From Edaphosphingomonas laterariae (GTDB lineage Bacteria; Pseudomonadota; Alphaproteobacteria; Sphingomonadales; Sphingomonadaceae), in contig NZ_FZOS01000009.1 in the NCBI RefSeq assembly GCF_900188165.1, positions 1-64,000 on the forward strand: DNA of 64,000 nt, given 5' to 3'. The notes under the pieces are model-generated. The model was given only the letters and a program-made list of their open reading frames with translations, was not told where the DNA came from and searched no databases. The position numbers were made by a program, and so were the translations under genes. Positions 15,888 through 24,750 of the stretch are shown here, in pieces. Every line of letters begins with the position of its first letter. Within the stretch, counting starts at the first letter, position 1.

Positions 15888-18089
15888 GCGTTTCTCGCCC
15901 GGCCGGTAGCTGCTGGCGGTGTGGCGGCGCAGGTCGGCCGGGTCGAACCGCACCTCGCGCAGTGCACCATCGGCATAACGCTGTGCCTGATCGCTGAAAT
16001 GGGGCGATGCCGGATCGCCGCTCTGGCCACCGGCATTGATCGCCCAGGCGCGCGGCTTCGGGCCGAACTGGACGACAGCGACGAAGCTGTTGCCCAGCGT
16101 GCCATAATAACGCTTCGTGCCCGGATAGGGCTTCGCCCCGAACGCGGCGAGCGAGCCCCATTGCGATGAGGTGAAGGGCACGGCGATGCTGGGCTTCGCA
16201 TCGTCGAAGGTCTGGACGATCGCGCCGTCATTGCGCTGGAAGCGGTTGATGTCTCCCCATGGCACCGCGATCCGCCCGAAATCCCGGGTCAGCCGGTCGG
16301 CGGCAGCAGCCAGCGCGGCGAGCCGTTGGTCATCGACGGCGCGATCGGCGGCATAGTCCCACACCGACAGTCCGGCCGCCTTGGCGGGTGCGGCGATTTC
16401 GGCCCACAGCGCCTCGCCCCAGAAGATCGCGAGCGAGGTCGGCGCGGAATCACGTGCCCAGCGATAATCCCAGCCGCGCAGCAGCGCGATGGCCGGCGCC
16501 AGCCCGGCGCGCTGCGGATCGGCGGCGGGCAGCCGGTCATAAGCGGCGATCAGCCCCGGCAGCAGCCGGGCGAAGGCGGTCAGATAGGGATCGTAGGCGG
16601 CGGCGGTCAGCGATTGCGGGGTGAAATCGCGGATGTCGGCAAGCACGCGTTCGGCATGGGGCCCGCGTGGATTTTCGCCCGCCTGATCCATGTAGCGCGG
16701 GAAGGCGGCACGCTTCGGGCTGTCGGCACCGGCCGCCGTCCACGGCCAGTTATTGGTGTTCATCGCCCAGCCATTGGCCGGGTTCACCGCCTGCGGCAGG
16801 CTTTCCAGGCTGTGCAGCCCCTTCCAGTCGGTGGCCGGATCGCTGCCGTCGACCGGCTTGCGATAATCGAAGCGATCGTCGCGGATCGGCACGAATTGCG
16901 GGTGGAGATAGGCGATCTCGCCCTTGCTGCTGGCGAACAGCGTGTTGTTGGACGAATTGGCCTGCAGCCGGGCGACCTTCAGGAAGCTCGCATAATCGCT
17001 CGCCTTGGTACGCAGGAAGCTCTGTTCGAGCGCGGCGACCGGCCGGTTCATCAGCGCAAAGGCGATCCACTTGCCATCCGCCTCGCGCACGATCGGCCCA
17101 TGGTGCGTGGCATAAGTGGTGAAGCGGCGTTCGCGCATTTCACCATCCGCGCCCCGGAAACGCAGCGTAACCGGCTTTTCGGTGACGGCACGGCGTTCCT
17201 TGCCATAGCGATAGGTCAGGCGGCCATCCTCGCCGCGCGCGATCGTCTCGGCAAACTCATCGACATTGTCGATGCCGCTCGACGTGTGCATCCAGCCGGC
17301 CTTGGCGTTGAAGCCCTGATAGATGAAGAACTGCCCCCAGGTCGCCGCGCCATAGGCGTTGAGGCCCTCGTCGCTCGTCACCTGCTGTTCGGATCGGAAG
17401 AAGAAGCTGGTATGCGGGTTGATCAGCAGCAGCGCGTGGCCGTCGCGGGTGCGCGACGGCGCGATGGCAAAGCCGTTCGACCCCTGCGGCTCGCGATAGA
17501 GCAGGCCCTTTTCGGCGTCGGTCATCGCGATCGCGCGCTTGTCGTAGAAAGCCTGCAACTGGGTCAGCGGCACGCGTTCGATGTCGCCGCCGATGCTGCC
17601 CTCGCTGAAGCTCAGCGCCATCCACGGCTCGAACCGGGTAATGACGCGCGGCCGCACTTCAGGGTGCGTGGCAAGATAATGGTTCAGCCCGTCCGCCCAG
17701 GCCTGCATCAACCGCTGCAGCCACGGCGGGGATTGCGCATAATCGGCCTTCAGCCTTTCAGGATCGACGAACAGGCGCTGGCGCAGATCCTGCCAGATCG
17801 CCTTTTCGCCCTCGGCTTCGGCCAGCCGGCCAAGGCTGACGAGATAGTTGGTCTCGATCCGGTTGAAGTCGTCCTCGGCCTGGGCATAGATCATGCCGAA
17901 CACGGCGTCGGCGTCGCTTTTGCCCTTAACATGGGCAATGCCCCAATCGTCGCGGGTGATGGTGACGCGGGCGGCCTGCGCGGCCCAGGCGGCGCCCTCG
18001 TCCCGCGCCTCTACCGGGGCGGCCATCAGGGCCGGCGCGAGGAGCGGGGCCAGAACGATCAGGCGAATGCGGGGGAGGAGCTTGCTCAT
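15885..18089 (-). CDS. periplasmic penicillin-acylase-family Ntn hydrolase
   Basis: 734-residue member of the penicillin/cephalosporin/AHL acylase family, which cleaves amide bonds after self-processing. The N-terminus is a signal peptide (LIVLAPLLAPALMAAPVEA), so the enzyme is exported. The alpha-chain start ITRDDWGIAHVKGKSDADA is typical. The expected autoprocessing site is the Ser of QGSNGFAIAPSRTRDGHALL; downstream INPHTSFFF and the Asn of SSNNTLFASSKGEIAYLHP fit the active site. The substrate could be acyl-homoserine lactones, beta-lactams or aculeacin-like lipopeptides. It is a single gene. Confidence 0.88.
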   Translation of the reverse strand: MSKLLPRIRLIVLAPLLAPALMAAPVEARDEGAAWAAQAARVTITRDDWGIAHVKGKSDADAVFGMIYAQAEDDFNRIETNYLVSLGRLAEAEGEKAIWQDLRQRLFVDPERLKADYAQSPPWLQRLMQAWADGLNHYLATHPEVRPRVITRFEPWMALSFSEGSIGGDIERVPLTQLQAFYDKRAIAMTDAEKGLLYREPQGSNGFAIAPSRTRDGHALLLINPHTSFFFRSEQQVTSDEGLNAYGAATWGQFFIYQGFNAKAGWMHTSSGIDNVDEFAETIARGEDGRLTYRYGKERRAVTEKPVTLRFRGADGEMRERRFTTYATHHGPIVREADGKWIAFALMNRPVAALEQSFLRTKASDYASFLKVARLQANSSNNTLFASSKGEIAYLHPQFVPIRDDRFDYRKPVDGSDPATDWKGLHSLESLPQAVNPANGWAMNTNNWPWTAAGADSPKRAAFPRYMDQAGENPRGPHAERVLADIRDFTPQSLTAAAYDPYLTAFARLLPGLIAAYDRLPAADPQRAGLAPAIALLRGWDYRWARDSAPTSLAIFWGEALWAEIAAPAKAAGLSVWDYAADRAVDDQRLAALAAAADRLTRDFGRIAVPWGDINRFQRNDGAIVQTFDDAKPSIAVPFTSSQWGSLAAFGAKPYPGTKRYYGTLGNSFVAVVQFGPKPRAWAINAGGQSGDPASPHFSDQAQRYADGALREVRFDPADLRRHTASSYRPGEKR

Positions 18090-18228
18090 TCGCCTGCGCT
18101 AGATCGAAGCGGCACGGGCGGCAAGGCGGGCGGCGTGGCGCGGATGGGCGCCGCCAGACACCCCGGCCGGTTCGCCCTCCGGCGGGCGAGCGAACCGGCG
18201 CGATGGTCAGGGCCGTGCGGGCACCGCG

Positions 18229-18579
18229 TCAGTCACATGCCGCGACGACGATGATCTCCACCTTGTAATCGGGCGTCGCCAGGCGGGATTCCCCGGTCGC
18301 CCGCGCCGGCGCGTTGGCGGTATCGACCCATGCGTCCCACACCGCGTTCATCTCGGCGAAGGTCGTCATGTCCGCCAGCCAGATCGTCGCCGAAAGGATC
18401 CGCGACTTGTCCGAACCCGCCTGCGCCAGCAGATCGTCGATCTGGCCGAGGATGGTGCGCGTCTGAACCGTCACGCTCTCGCCGGGGGAACCGACCTGGC
18501 CCGCCAGATAGACGGTGTTTCCGTGAATCACGGCCTGGCTCATCCGGGGGCCGGCCTCAAGGCGGCGAATGGTCATCAT
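18229..18579 (-). CDS. RidA/YjgF-family protein
   Basis: 116 residues (115 from the second ATG at 18576). The family hydrolyses reactive enamine/imine intermediates to keto acids and ammonia. Visible family blocks are AVIHGNTVYLAGQVG, QIDDLLAQAGSDKSRILSAT and the strand ending VEIIVVAA. The normal substrate-binding Arg is in ARATGESRLA. It follows dadA by 22 bases on the same strand, which fits: D-amino-acid dehydrogenation releases imines. Confidence 0.87.
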   Translation of the reverse strand: MMTIRRLEAGPRMSQAVIHGNTVYLAGQVGSPGESVTVQTRTILGQIDDLLAQAGSDKSRILSATIWLADMTTFAEMNAVWDAWVDTANAPARATGESRLATPDYKVEIIVVAACD

Positions 18580-18601
18580 GCAGTCCTTTCGGTTTGTGAA
18601 G

Positions 18602-19861
18602 TCAGCGCCTTGCGTAGCGCGCGATTGACAGGTCGCGGGTGTCGATGGCCGGCGGCCTGCCGCTCACCATATCGGCAAGCACATGGCCGGAGCCGCACGC
18701 CATGGTCCAGCCCAGCGTGCCATGCCCGGTGTTGAGAAACAGATTGTCGTAGGCTGTCGCCCCGATCACCGGCGTGCCATCGGGCGTCATCGGCCGCAGC
18801 CCCGACCAATAGGTCGCGGCCGCCAGATCGCCGGCGCCGGGGAACAGATCGCCCACCGAATGCGCCAGCGTGGCGCGCCGGCGTTCGGGCAGCACATTGT
18901 TATAGCCAGAAATCTCCGCCATGCCGCCAACCCGGATGCGATCGCCCAGGCGCGTGATCGCGATCTTGTAGGTCTCGTCCATCAGCGTCGAGACCGGCGC
19001 GCGCGCGGCATCGGTGATCGGCACGGTGATCGAATAGCCCTTCACCGGATAGACCGGCAGCTTCAGCCCCAGCGGCGCCAGCATGCGCGCCGAATAGCTG
19101 CCGAGGGCTACGACATAGGCATCGGCGGTCAGCAGGCCGCGATCCGTCCGCACCCCGGTGATCCGGCCGCCCGCGGTCTCCAGCGCCGCGATATTGACGC
19201 CATAATCGAACGCGACACCTTTCCGGGCGGCGAGCGCGGCAAGCGCATTGGTGAATTTGAAGCAATCACCGGTTTCGTCATTGGGAAGGCGCAAACCCCC
19301 GGTCAGCTTGTGGGCGACGCTGGCAAGGCCCGGTTCGGCGGCGACGCAGCCGGCGGGATCGAGGATCTCGAACGGCACGCCGCCGGCGCGCAGCACCTCG
19401 ACGTCCTTGGCGATGCCGTCCAGCTGCTTTTGCGTGCGGAACACCTGCAAGGTGCCCTGCATCCGTTCGTCATAGGCAATGCCGGTTTCGCCGCGCAGGT
19501 CGATCAGCCGGTCGCGGCTGAACTCCGCAAGCCGGACCATGCGGCTCTTGTTGATGGCGTAACGCGCGCTCGTGCAGTTGCGCAACATGGCGAACAGCCA
19601 GCCAAGCATCTCGCGATCGACCTGCGGGCGCAGGATCAGCGGGGCATGCTCCATCAGCAGCCACTTGATCGCCTTTTGCGGTATGCCCGGCGCCGCCCAG
19701 GGCGATGCATAGCCGGGCGAGATTTCGCCCGCATTGGCGAAGCTCGTCTCCAGCGCCGGCCCCGCCTGCCGGTCGACAAGGCGGACCTCATGGCCGGCCT
19801 GCGCCAGATACCAGGCCGACGTCACACCGATGACGCCGCCCCCCAGAATGATGATCTTCAT
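18602..19861 (-). CDS. dadA: D-amino acid dehydrogenase
   Basis: 419-residue FAD enzyme of the membrane-associated DadA family, oxidising D-alanine and other D-amino acids to keto acids. The FAD-binding motif is at the very start ([20 protein letters not shown]). C-terminal blocks are [18 protein letters not shown] and [18 protein letters not shown]. Its ATG overlaps the alr stop (ATGA), so it is coupled to the racemase. Together they convert L-Ala to D-Ala to pyruvate. Confidence 0.93.
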   Translation of the reverse strand: MKIIILGGGVIGVTSAWYLAQAGHEVRLVDRQAGPALETSFANAGEISPGYASPWAAPGIPQKAIKWLLMEHAPLILRPQVDREMLGWLFAMLRNCTSARYAINKSRMVRLAEFSRDRLIDLRGETGIAYDERMQGTLQVFRTQKQLDGIAKDVEVLRAGGVPFEILDPAGCVAAEPGLASVAHKLTGGLRLPNDETGDCFKFTNALAALAARKGVAFDYGVNIAALETAGGRITGVRTDRGLLTADAYVVALGSYSARMLAPLGLKLPVYPVKGYSITVPITDAARAPVSTLMDETYKIAITRLGDRIRVGGMAEISGYNNVLPERRRATLAHSVGDLFPGAGDLAAATYWSGLRPMTPDGTPVIGATAYDNLFLNTGHGTLGWTMACGSGHVLADMVSGRPPAIDTRDLSIARYARR

Positions 19862-21006
19862 GCTGCGTTCGTCCGCGCGTGACGGGCGGGCTCGCGATAA
19901 TGGCGATGATAGCGCCCGCCGAGACTGGTCAGGATCTCGTAGGAAATGGTGCCCGCGTCGCGCGCCAGCGTGTCGAGCGACTGGCTGGCCCCGATCAGCT
20001 CGACCCAGTCGCCCGGCGCAAGCGCGCCTTCCGCCAGCGACGAGGCATCGAGCGTGATGCTGTCCATCGAAACCCGCCCGGCGATCGGCAGGCGATGCCC
20101 TTTGAACCACGCCGCCCCGCTATTGCCGAGCGAGCGGGGCAAGCCGTCGGCATAGCCGACGCCGATCGTCGCGATCCGCGTCGGGCGCTTCACCCGGAAA
20201 CTGTGGCCATAGCCGACCCCGCTTCCCGCCGGCACGGTGCGCAGCTGGATCACGCGGGCGTCGAGCGCGATCACGGGGCGCATCGGGTTCGCCGGACCGT
20301 CATGGGGCGCCCCGCCATAAAGCGCCACGCCCGCGCGGACGACATCGCCGTGGAAGCCCGCCGGCAGGAAGGCGCCGCCCGAATTGGCCAGCGACATGGG
20401 CGTGCCGGGAAAATGCTTCGCCAGCGCGGTGAAACTCGCAAGCTGCGCCGCGTTGGCCGGATGATCCGCCTCGTCGGCGCAGGCCAGGTGGCTCATCACC
20501 ATCAGCAGCGAAATGTGCGCCTTGAAGGCGGACGTGCCGGCCAGCCGCACCGCATCCTCGGGCGCGAGGCCAAGCCGCGACATGCCCGAATCCACCTGCA
20601 GCACCGCCGGCAGCGGGCGACCGATGGCGCGCGCGGCAGCCTGCCAGCGGCGCGCCTGATCCAGGGAATTGAGGACGGGCACGATGTCCGTGCGCGCGCA
20701 GGCCGCTTCGCTGCCCGGCATCAATCCGTTGAGAACATAGACCGTCGCGCCGGCCGGTATCAGCGGGCGGAGCGCCAGCGCCTCGGCCAGATGCGCGACG
20801 AAATAGTCGCGGCAACCCACTTCGTGGAGCGCGCCCGCCACCCGGCCGGCGCCCAGCCCATAGGCATCGGCCTTCACCACGGCGGCAAGCCGGGCCGGCG
20901 CCACCCTCGATCGGATCGCGCGATAATTCTCGACAAGCGCGGCAAGGTCGATCCGCAACCGCCCGCCCGCCATCGCGGATGCATCATGTTCGAACTGGTA
21001 ACTCAT
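19858..21006 (-). CDS. alr: alanine racemase, catabolic DadX-type
   Basis: 382-residue PLP enzyme interconverting L- and D-alanine. The PLP lysine is in [10 protein letters not shown] (about K45). The start at ATG 21006 has an AGGAGG ribosome-binding site 6 bases upstream; an ATG five codons further upstream lacks one. As first gene of an alr-dadA-ridA run with a divergent Lrp-type regulator, it is more likely the catabolic DadX form than the cell-wall Alr, though it could do both if no second copy exists. Confidence 0.93.
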   Translation of the reverse strand: MSYQFEHDASAMAGGRLRIDLAALVENYRAIRSRVAPARLAAVVKADAYGLGAGRVAGALHEVGCRDYFVAHLAEALALRPLIPAGATVYVLNGLMPGSEAACARTDIVPVLNSLDQARRWQAAARAIGRPLPAVLQVDSGMSRLGLAPEDAVRLAGTSAFKAHISLLMVMSHLACADEADHPANAAQLASFTALAKHFPGTPMSLANSGGAFLPAGFHGDVVRAGVALYGGAPHDGPANPMRPVIALDARVIQLRTVPAGSGVGYGHSFRVKRPTRIATIGVGYADGLPRSLGNSGAAWFKGHRLPIAGRVSMDSITLDASSLAEGALAPGDWVELIGASQSLDTLARDAGTISYEILTSLGGRYHRHYREPARHARTNAA

Positions 21007-21038
21007 CCGCTCCTCCTGCAAGGGAGGCTAGGGCATCA

Positions 21039-21050
21039 TCATTCGAATGA
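21039..21050. promoter_or_regulatory. palindrome TCATTCGAATGA in alr/lrp divergent region
   Basis: Perfect 12-bp palindrome 33 bases upstream of alr, in the divergent promoter region shared with the Lrp-type regulator gene. A good candidate Lrp/DadR operator. Confidence 0.5.
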
Positions 21051-21070
21051 ATGTCGATTTATCGGTGAAA

Positions 21071-21090
21071 TATGCGAAGAATCGCGCATA
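21071..21090. promoter_or_regulatory. inverted repeat TATGCG-N8-CGCATA
   Basis: Second dyad in the same divergent region, 36 bases before the regulator's GTG start. Two dyads about 35 bases apart would suit wrapped or cooperative Lrp-family binding. Confidence 0.5.
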
Positions 21091-21125
21091 CTTGCGATGT
21101 TCGAGCACCTGATTGGAGGAATCTT

Positions 21126-21590
21126 GTGTCGATCGACGCTATCGACCGCAACATCATCCGGCTGCTGCGCCGCGATGGCCGGATGCCGAACAGCGATCTT
21201 GCCGCGCAGGTCGGTCTATCTCCGTCGGCCTGCCTGCGTCGCGTCAGGCAGCTTGAGGCGAGCGGCACGATTCGCGGATACACCGCCATCGTCGCCGGCG
21301 CGGCGGATGACGGCATCATCGCGATCGTGCGGATCACCCTCGAACGGCAGACGGAGGCCTATCTCAACCGTTTCGAGGCCGCGGTCAGATCGCATCCCGA
21401 AATCCAGGAATGTTTCCTGATGACCGGCGATGCCGATTATATCCTGCGCGCATCGGCCCCCAATGCTGCCGCTTATGAGTTGATACACAAGGAAATCCTG
21501 TCCCGCCTGCCCGGGGTCGTGCGGATCCATTCCAGCATCGCGATGCGCAACGTGCTGCACCCGGCCACCCCAGCGGCGCGATCGCGCTAG
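21126..21590 (+). CDS. Lrp/AsnC-family regulator of the dad operon
   Basis: 154 residues. The N-terminal HTH has DAIDRNIIRLLRRDGRMPNS, then LAAQVGLSPSACLRRVRQLE. The C-terminal RAM ligand domain ends VRIHSSIAMRNVL. The start chosen is GTG 21126 because a GGAGGA ribosome-binding site lies 5 bases before it and the family begins a few residues before the first helix; the longer upstream frame runs through promoter DNA. It is divergent from alr-dadA-ridA, so it is likely the alanine-responsive activator (DadR-like). Confidence 0.9.
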   Translation: MSIDAIDRNIIRLLRRDGRMPNSDLAAQVGLSPSACLRRVRQLEASGTIRGYTAIVAGAADDGIIAIVRITLERQTEAYLNRFEAAVRSHPEIQECFLMTGDADYILRASAPNAAAYELIHKEILSRLPGVVRIHSSIAMRNVLHPATPAARSR

Positions 21591-21795
21591 GCCGATTCCG
21601 CGACAGACGGAATCATCCCCAGCTCGAAAATCGCAATATCGCAACATCATGAAGCCGCCATCCGATGCCATGGGATCGAAAGCCGCCCGGCAAAGGCGCG
21701 GCAACCGGGCCATCATGGCTTGCGGCGGCGGGCCCCGGGGTTCATAGGCGCCGGCCCTTTCCCATCCGCCGCTTCTTTCCGTGGAGACCCCCGCC

Positions 21796-23088
21796 ATGTC
21801 ACGCGCCGCGCTCGGCCTCGATTTCGGCACGACCAACAGCGTCGTCGCCCTGGCCGACGCGCCCGGGCAATCGGACCTGCTGTCCTTCGCCGGCGATGGC
21901 GCCACCGGCGCGGTCTTCCGTTCAGCCCTGTGCTATTGGCATGATGATGGCGTGCGCGGCGGGCTGGCACATGAGGCGGGCCCGTGGGCGATCGCCGAAT
22001 ATCTGGAATATCCGCAGGACAGCCGCTTCATCCAGTCGTTCAAGTCGGTCGCCGCCAGCGCCGCCTTCGAACATGCCACCGTGTTCGAAAAACGCTTCCG
22101 CTTCGAAGAGCTAGGCCGTCACTTCATCGAACGGATGGTCGCCCATGCGGGCGGGCGGCTGAACGACCGGCCCGAACGGATCATCGTCGGCCGGCCCGTC
22201 GAATATGCCGGCGGCCGGCCCGATCCCGTGCTGGCGCGGCAACGCTATGATCGCATGTTCGAAGGCTTCGGCACCGAAATCCATTATGTCCACGAACCGC
22301 TCGGCGCGGCGTTCAGCTATGCATCGCGGATCACCGATCCCGCCACCATCCTGGTCGCCGATTTCGGCGGCGGCACCAGCGATTTCTCGATCGTCCGCAT
22401 CGGTGCGCCGGGGGATGCGCGGCGCTGCGTGCCGCTGGGCTCGGCCGGCATCGGCATCGCCGGCGATCGCTTCGATTATCGCATCGTCGACCGGCTGATC
22501 CTGCCGATGCTGGGCAAGGGCGGCAGCTACCGCTCCTTCGACAAGGTGCTGGAAATCCCGCGCGGCTATTTCACCGATTTCGCCGATTGGTCGCGGCTGG
22601 CACTGATGCGCAATCGCCGCACGATGGAGGAACTCCGCCGGCTGCAAAAGGCCGCGGTCGATCCCGATGCCATCGGCCGGATGATCGCGCTGATCGACAA
22701 TGAACTCGGCTATCCGCTCTACGATGCGGTCGGCCAGCTCAAGCGCGCGCTGTCCAGCGCCGAACATGCGCCGTTCCACTTCACCGGCGGCGGCCTTGCG
22801 ATCGACGCCGAGGTCAGCCGCAGCGACTTCGAAGGCTGGATCGCCGAAGATGTCGCGCGGATCGAGGCGACCGTCGATCAGACGCTCGCCAATGCCGGTG
22901 TCGCGACTGACACGGTGGACCGGGTGTTCCTGACCGGCGGGTCATCGCTGATCCCCGCCATCCGCCGGCTGTTCGAACAGCGTTTCGGTGGGGAAAAAAT
23001 CGCCACCGGTGGCGAACTCACCTCGATCGCCCACGGGCTGGCGCTGATCGGGCAGGAGGAGAATCTGGCCGCCTGGACCGCGCAATAA
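21796..23088 (+). CDS. Hsp70-family protein, YegD-like
   Basis: 430-residue actin-fold ATPase resembling Hsp70 but with only the nucleotide-binding domain. Phosphate 1 motif LGLDFGTTNSVVALA is at residues 6-20, phosphate 2 is ILVADFGGGTSDFSIV, and the adenosine motif is VFLTGGSSLIPAIRRLF. The DnaK substrate-binding domain is missing, as in YegD. The 204 bases upstream have no gene. Cellular role is unknown in this family; a chaperone role is only inferred. Confidence 0.87.
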   Translation: MSRAALGLDFGTTNSVVALADAPGQSDLLSFAGDGATGAVFRSALCYWHDDGVRGGLAHEAGPWAIAEYLEYPQDSRFIQSFKSVAASAAFEHATVFEKRFRFEELGRHFIERMVAHAGGRLNDRPERIIVGRPVEYAGGRPDPVLARQRYDRMFEGFGTEIHYVHEPLGAAFSYASRITDPATILVADFGGGTSDFSIVRIGAPGDARRCVPLGSAGIGIAGDRFDYRIVDRLILPMLGKGGSYRSFDKVLEIPRGYFTDFADWSRLALMRNRRTMEELRRLQKAAVDPDAIGRMIALIDNELGYPLYDAVGQLKRALSSAEHAPFHFTGGGLAIDAEVSRSDFEGWIAEDVARIEATVDQTLANAGVATDTVDRVFLTGGSSLIPAIRRLFEQRFGGEKIATGGELTSIAHGLALIGQEENLAAWTAQ

Positions 23089-23179
23089 GCCCGATCGGCC
23101 ACCCCGCCGCCCGCGCCCCGGCCGCCACATCGCCCTTGCGGACACGCAGCGAAGCGCGCAGGGCAAGGGCCGTAAGGAG

Positions 23180-23575
23180 ATGATCTTGGACGCCCAGACC
23201 CTGCCCTATCACCGGATCGGCGGTGACGCGGTGATCGCCCGCATCGTCGATCGCTTCTACGATCTGATGGACGGCGAACCGCAATATGCCGAGCTGCGCG
23301 CGATCCACGCGCCCGATCTGGCGCCGATGCGCGCCTCGCTCACCGGTTTCCTGATCGCCTGGCTGGGCGGCCCGCAGGATTGGTTCACCGATCGGCCGGG
23401 CGCCTGTGTGATGTCCGCCCATGGCAATATCCGGGTGACGCCCGAAACCGCCCGCCAATGGCTCGACGCCATGGCCCGCGCCTTCGCCGAAACCGGCGTC
23501 GGCCCCGATGTGGCGGCGATGGTCGGCGAAGCCTTCACCAACATGGCGCAGGCCATGGCGCGCCGGGATTCCTGA
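23180..23575 (+). CDS. group II-like truncated hemoglobin
   Basis: 131-residue 2-on-2 globin. Family features are GGDAVIARIVDRFYDLMD near the start, LTGFLIAWLGGPQDWF in the E-helix/loop region, and the haem-proximal His in MSAHGNIRVT (H81). The usual R-x-R-H-x-P-F segment of group II is altered to SAHGNIRVTPETARQW, so it is a divergent member. Likely handles O2, NO or sulfide near the membrane; its neighbour is the sulfide island. Confidence 0.78.
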   Translation: MILDAQTLPYHRIGGDAVIARIVDRFYDLMDGEPQYAELRAIHAPDLAPMRASLTGFLIAWLGGPQDWFTDRPGACVMSAHGNIRVTPETARQWLDAMARAFAETGVGPDVAAMVGEAFTNMAQAMARRDS

Positions 23576-23630
23576 TCGGCGAAGGTGGCGGTCCGCGACG
23601 GCGAACAGGCAGATCTTTGGCTGGCGGCGT

Positions 23631-24029
23631 TCAAAGAATTCGGGCGAAGCCGGCGACGCCCTGTCGGCGGGGCCCCGGGACGGCGCCCGCCGCCGGCATC
23701 GTCCGGCCCGCTGGCGGCAGCGCAGGCATCCCGTCGCCGCCGAAAATGGCTTCGATGGTGCGTACGCACAGCGCCACATCCTCGTCCGCCAGCATATACC
23801 AGACCTGCTTGGCCTCCTTGCGGGTCTGCACCAGTTCGGCGCGCCGCAATTCGCCAAGCTGCTGGCTGAGCGCCGGCTGCACCAGCCCGGTAATCTCCGC
23901 GATCTCGCCGACATTGCGTTCGCCGCGCAGCAGGCATGACAGGATCATCAGCCGCTGCGGCTGGGCGAAGATCTTGATCTTCTCGGCCGCCAGACCCGCC
24001 GCGTCGCGATCCTCATAGAACGCCTTCAT
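23631..24029 (-). CDS. ArsR-family repressor, BigR/SqrR-like sulfide sensor
   Basis: 132 residues. The winged-helix core (residues 12-95) has KIFAQPQRLMILSCLLRGER, then GEIAEITGLVQPALSQQLGE and QVWYMLAD. C32 sits exactly where the first persulfide-forming Cys of BigR/SqrR lies. A second Cys, C88, is in the last core helix but about ten residues closer than in the classic pair, so disulfide or tetrasulfide sensing is possible but not certain. The C-terminal 35 residues are Gly/Pro/Ala-rich and look disordered. It is coupled to the peroxiredoxin gene by an ATGA overlap and lies next to sulfide-oxidation genes. Confidence 0.82.
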   Translation of the reverse strand: MKAFYEDRDAAGLAAEKIKIFAQPQRLMILSCLLRGERNVGEIAEITGLVQPALSQQLGELRRAELVQTRKEAKQVWYMLADEDVALCVRTIEAIFGGDGMPALPPAGRTMPAAGAVPGPRRQGVAGFARIL

Positions 24030-24649
24030 GGCCGATCCGCGAAGCGACAGAACCAGTCCGACCCGGCGTCGGCCTGTTCATCGGCCGGCAGCAGCACCGG
24101 CTTGCCTTCGTTCCATCCCTCGGGCGTCAGGACATCAGCGCCATCCACCTGCTGCAACGCCCGCAGCAGGCGCAGCATCTCCTCGACCGAGCGGCCGACA
24201 TTGTGCGGGTAGCAGGTGATCGCGCGGATGATACCGTCGGGGTCGATGAAGAAGGTCGACCGCATCGTCATGCTGTCGGCGGCAGCATCGCTGATCATGC
24301 CATAAGCCCGCCCCACCGCCATGCTGGGATCCTCGATGATCGGGAAGGCGATCTCGACGTCAAACAGCTCGCGTAGCGCGCGCACCCAGGCCAGATGGGC
24401 GTAGAGGCTGTCGACCGACAGCCCGACCAGCCGGCAGCCGAGCGCATCGAATTCCGCCTGGCGCCGCGCCAAGGCCGCGAATTCCGTGCTGCAGACCGGC
24501 GTAAAATCGGCCGGGTGCGAAAAGAAGACCACCCACTCGCCGCGCAGCGCGGACAGCTGGAAATCCCCCTGCGTCGAACGCGCCTGAAAATCGGGCGCGC
24601 TGTCGCCGATCCGCAGCGGCTCCGCGGTGCTCATCGTCACATCGTCCAT
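24026..24649 (-). CDS. 1-Cys peroxiredoxin (Prx6-type)
   Basis: 207 residues. The peroxidatic Cys is in SHPADFTPVCSTEFAALARR, typical of Prx6/AhpC-TSA proteins. VGLSVDSLYAHLAWV and RSTFFIDPDGIIRAITCYP fit the long Prx6 form. The start at ATG 24649 has AGGAA 7 bases upstream; an earlier ATG at 24679 is possible. Transcribed divergently from the persulfide dioxygenase, together with the ArsR regulator, it probably removes peroxide or hydropersulfide by-products. Confidence 0.87.
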   Translation of the reverse strand: MDDVTMSTAEPLRIGDSAPDFQARSTQGDFQLSALRGEWVVFFSHPADFTPVCSTEFAALARRQAEFDALGCRLVGLSVDSLYAHLAWVRALRELFDVEIAFPIIEDPSMAVGRAYGMISDAAADSMTMRSTFFIDPDGIIRAITCYPHNVGRSVEEMLRLLRALQQVDGADVLTPEGWNEGKPVLLPADEQADAGSDWFCRFADRP

Positions 24650-24688
24650 ATCCGGTTCCTGCAAGCGGGCCGCCGGCATGGCAAGCCC

Positions 24689-24694
24689 TTGACA
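24689..24694 (+). promoter_or_regulatory. TTGACA -35 box
   Basis: Exact consensus -35 hexamer. The -10 position 17 bases on (TACATG, 24712-24717) falls inside the inverted repeat at 24707-24731, so the repeat would block this promoter when bound. Confidence 0.5.
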
Positions 24695-24706
24695 CTTTCA
24701 CAGTTT

Positions 24707-24731
24707 ATAAATACATGATTATTGTAAATAT
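24707..24731. promoter_or_regulatory. operator-like inverted repeat for the ArsR regulator
   Basis: ATAAATACA (24707-24715), a 7-base spacer, TGTAAATAT (24723-24731): seven of nine positions pair. AT-rich in an otherwise GC-rich region, between the two divergent arms and over the predicted -10. This is the arrangement expected of a BigR/SqrR box. Confidence 0.6.
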
Positions 24732-24750
24732 GAAATCAATGGATGTTGCG

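Noticed and set aside
16326-18254. 642-codon plus-strand open frame
   Set aside because: Antisense to the penicillin-acylase-family gene; low-complexity product.
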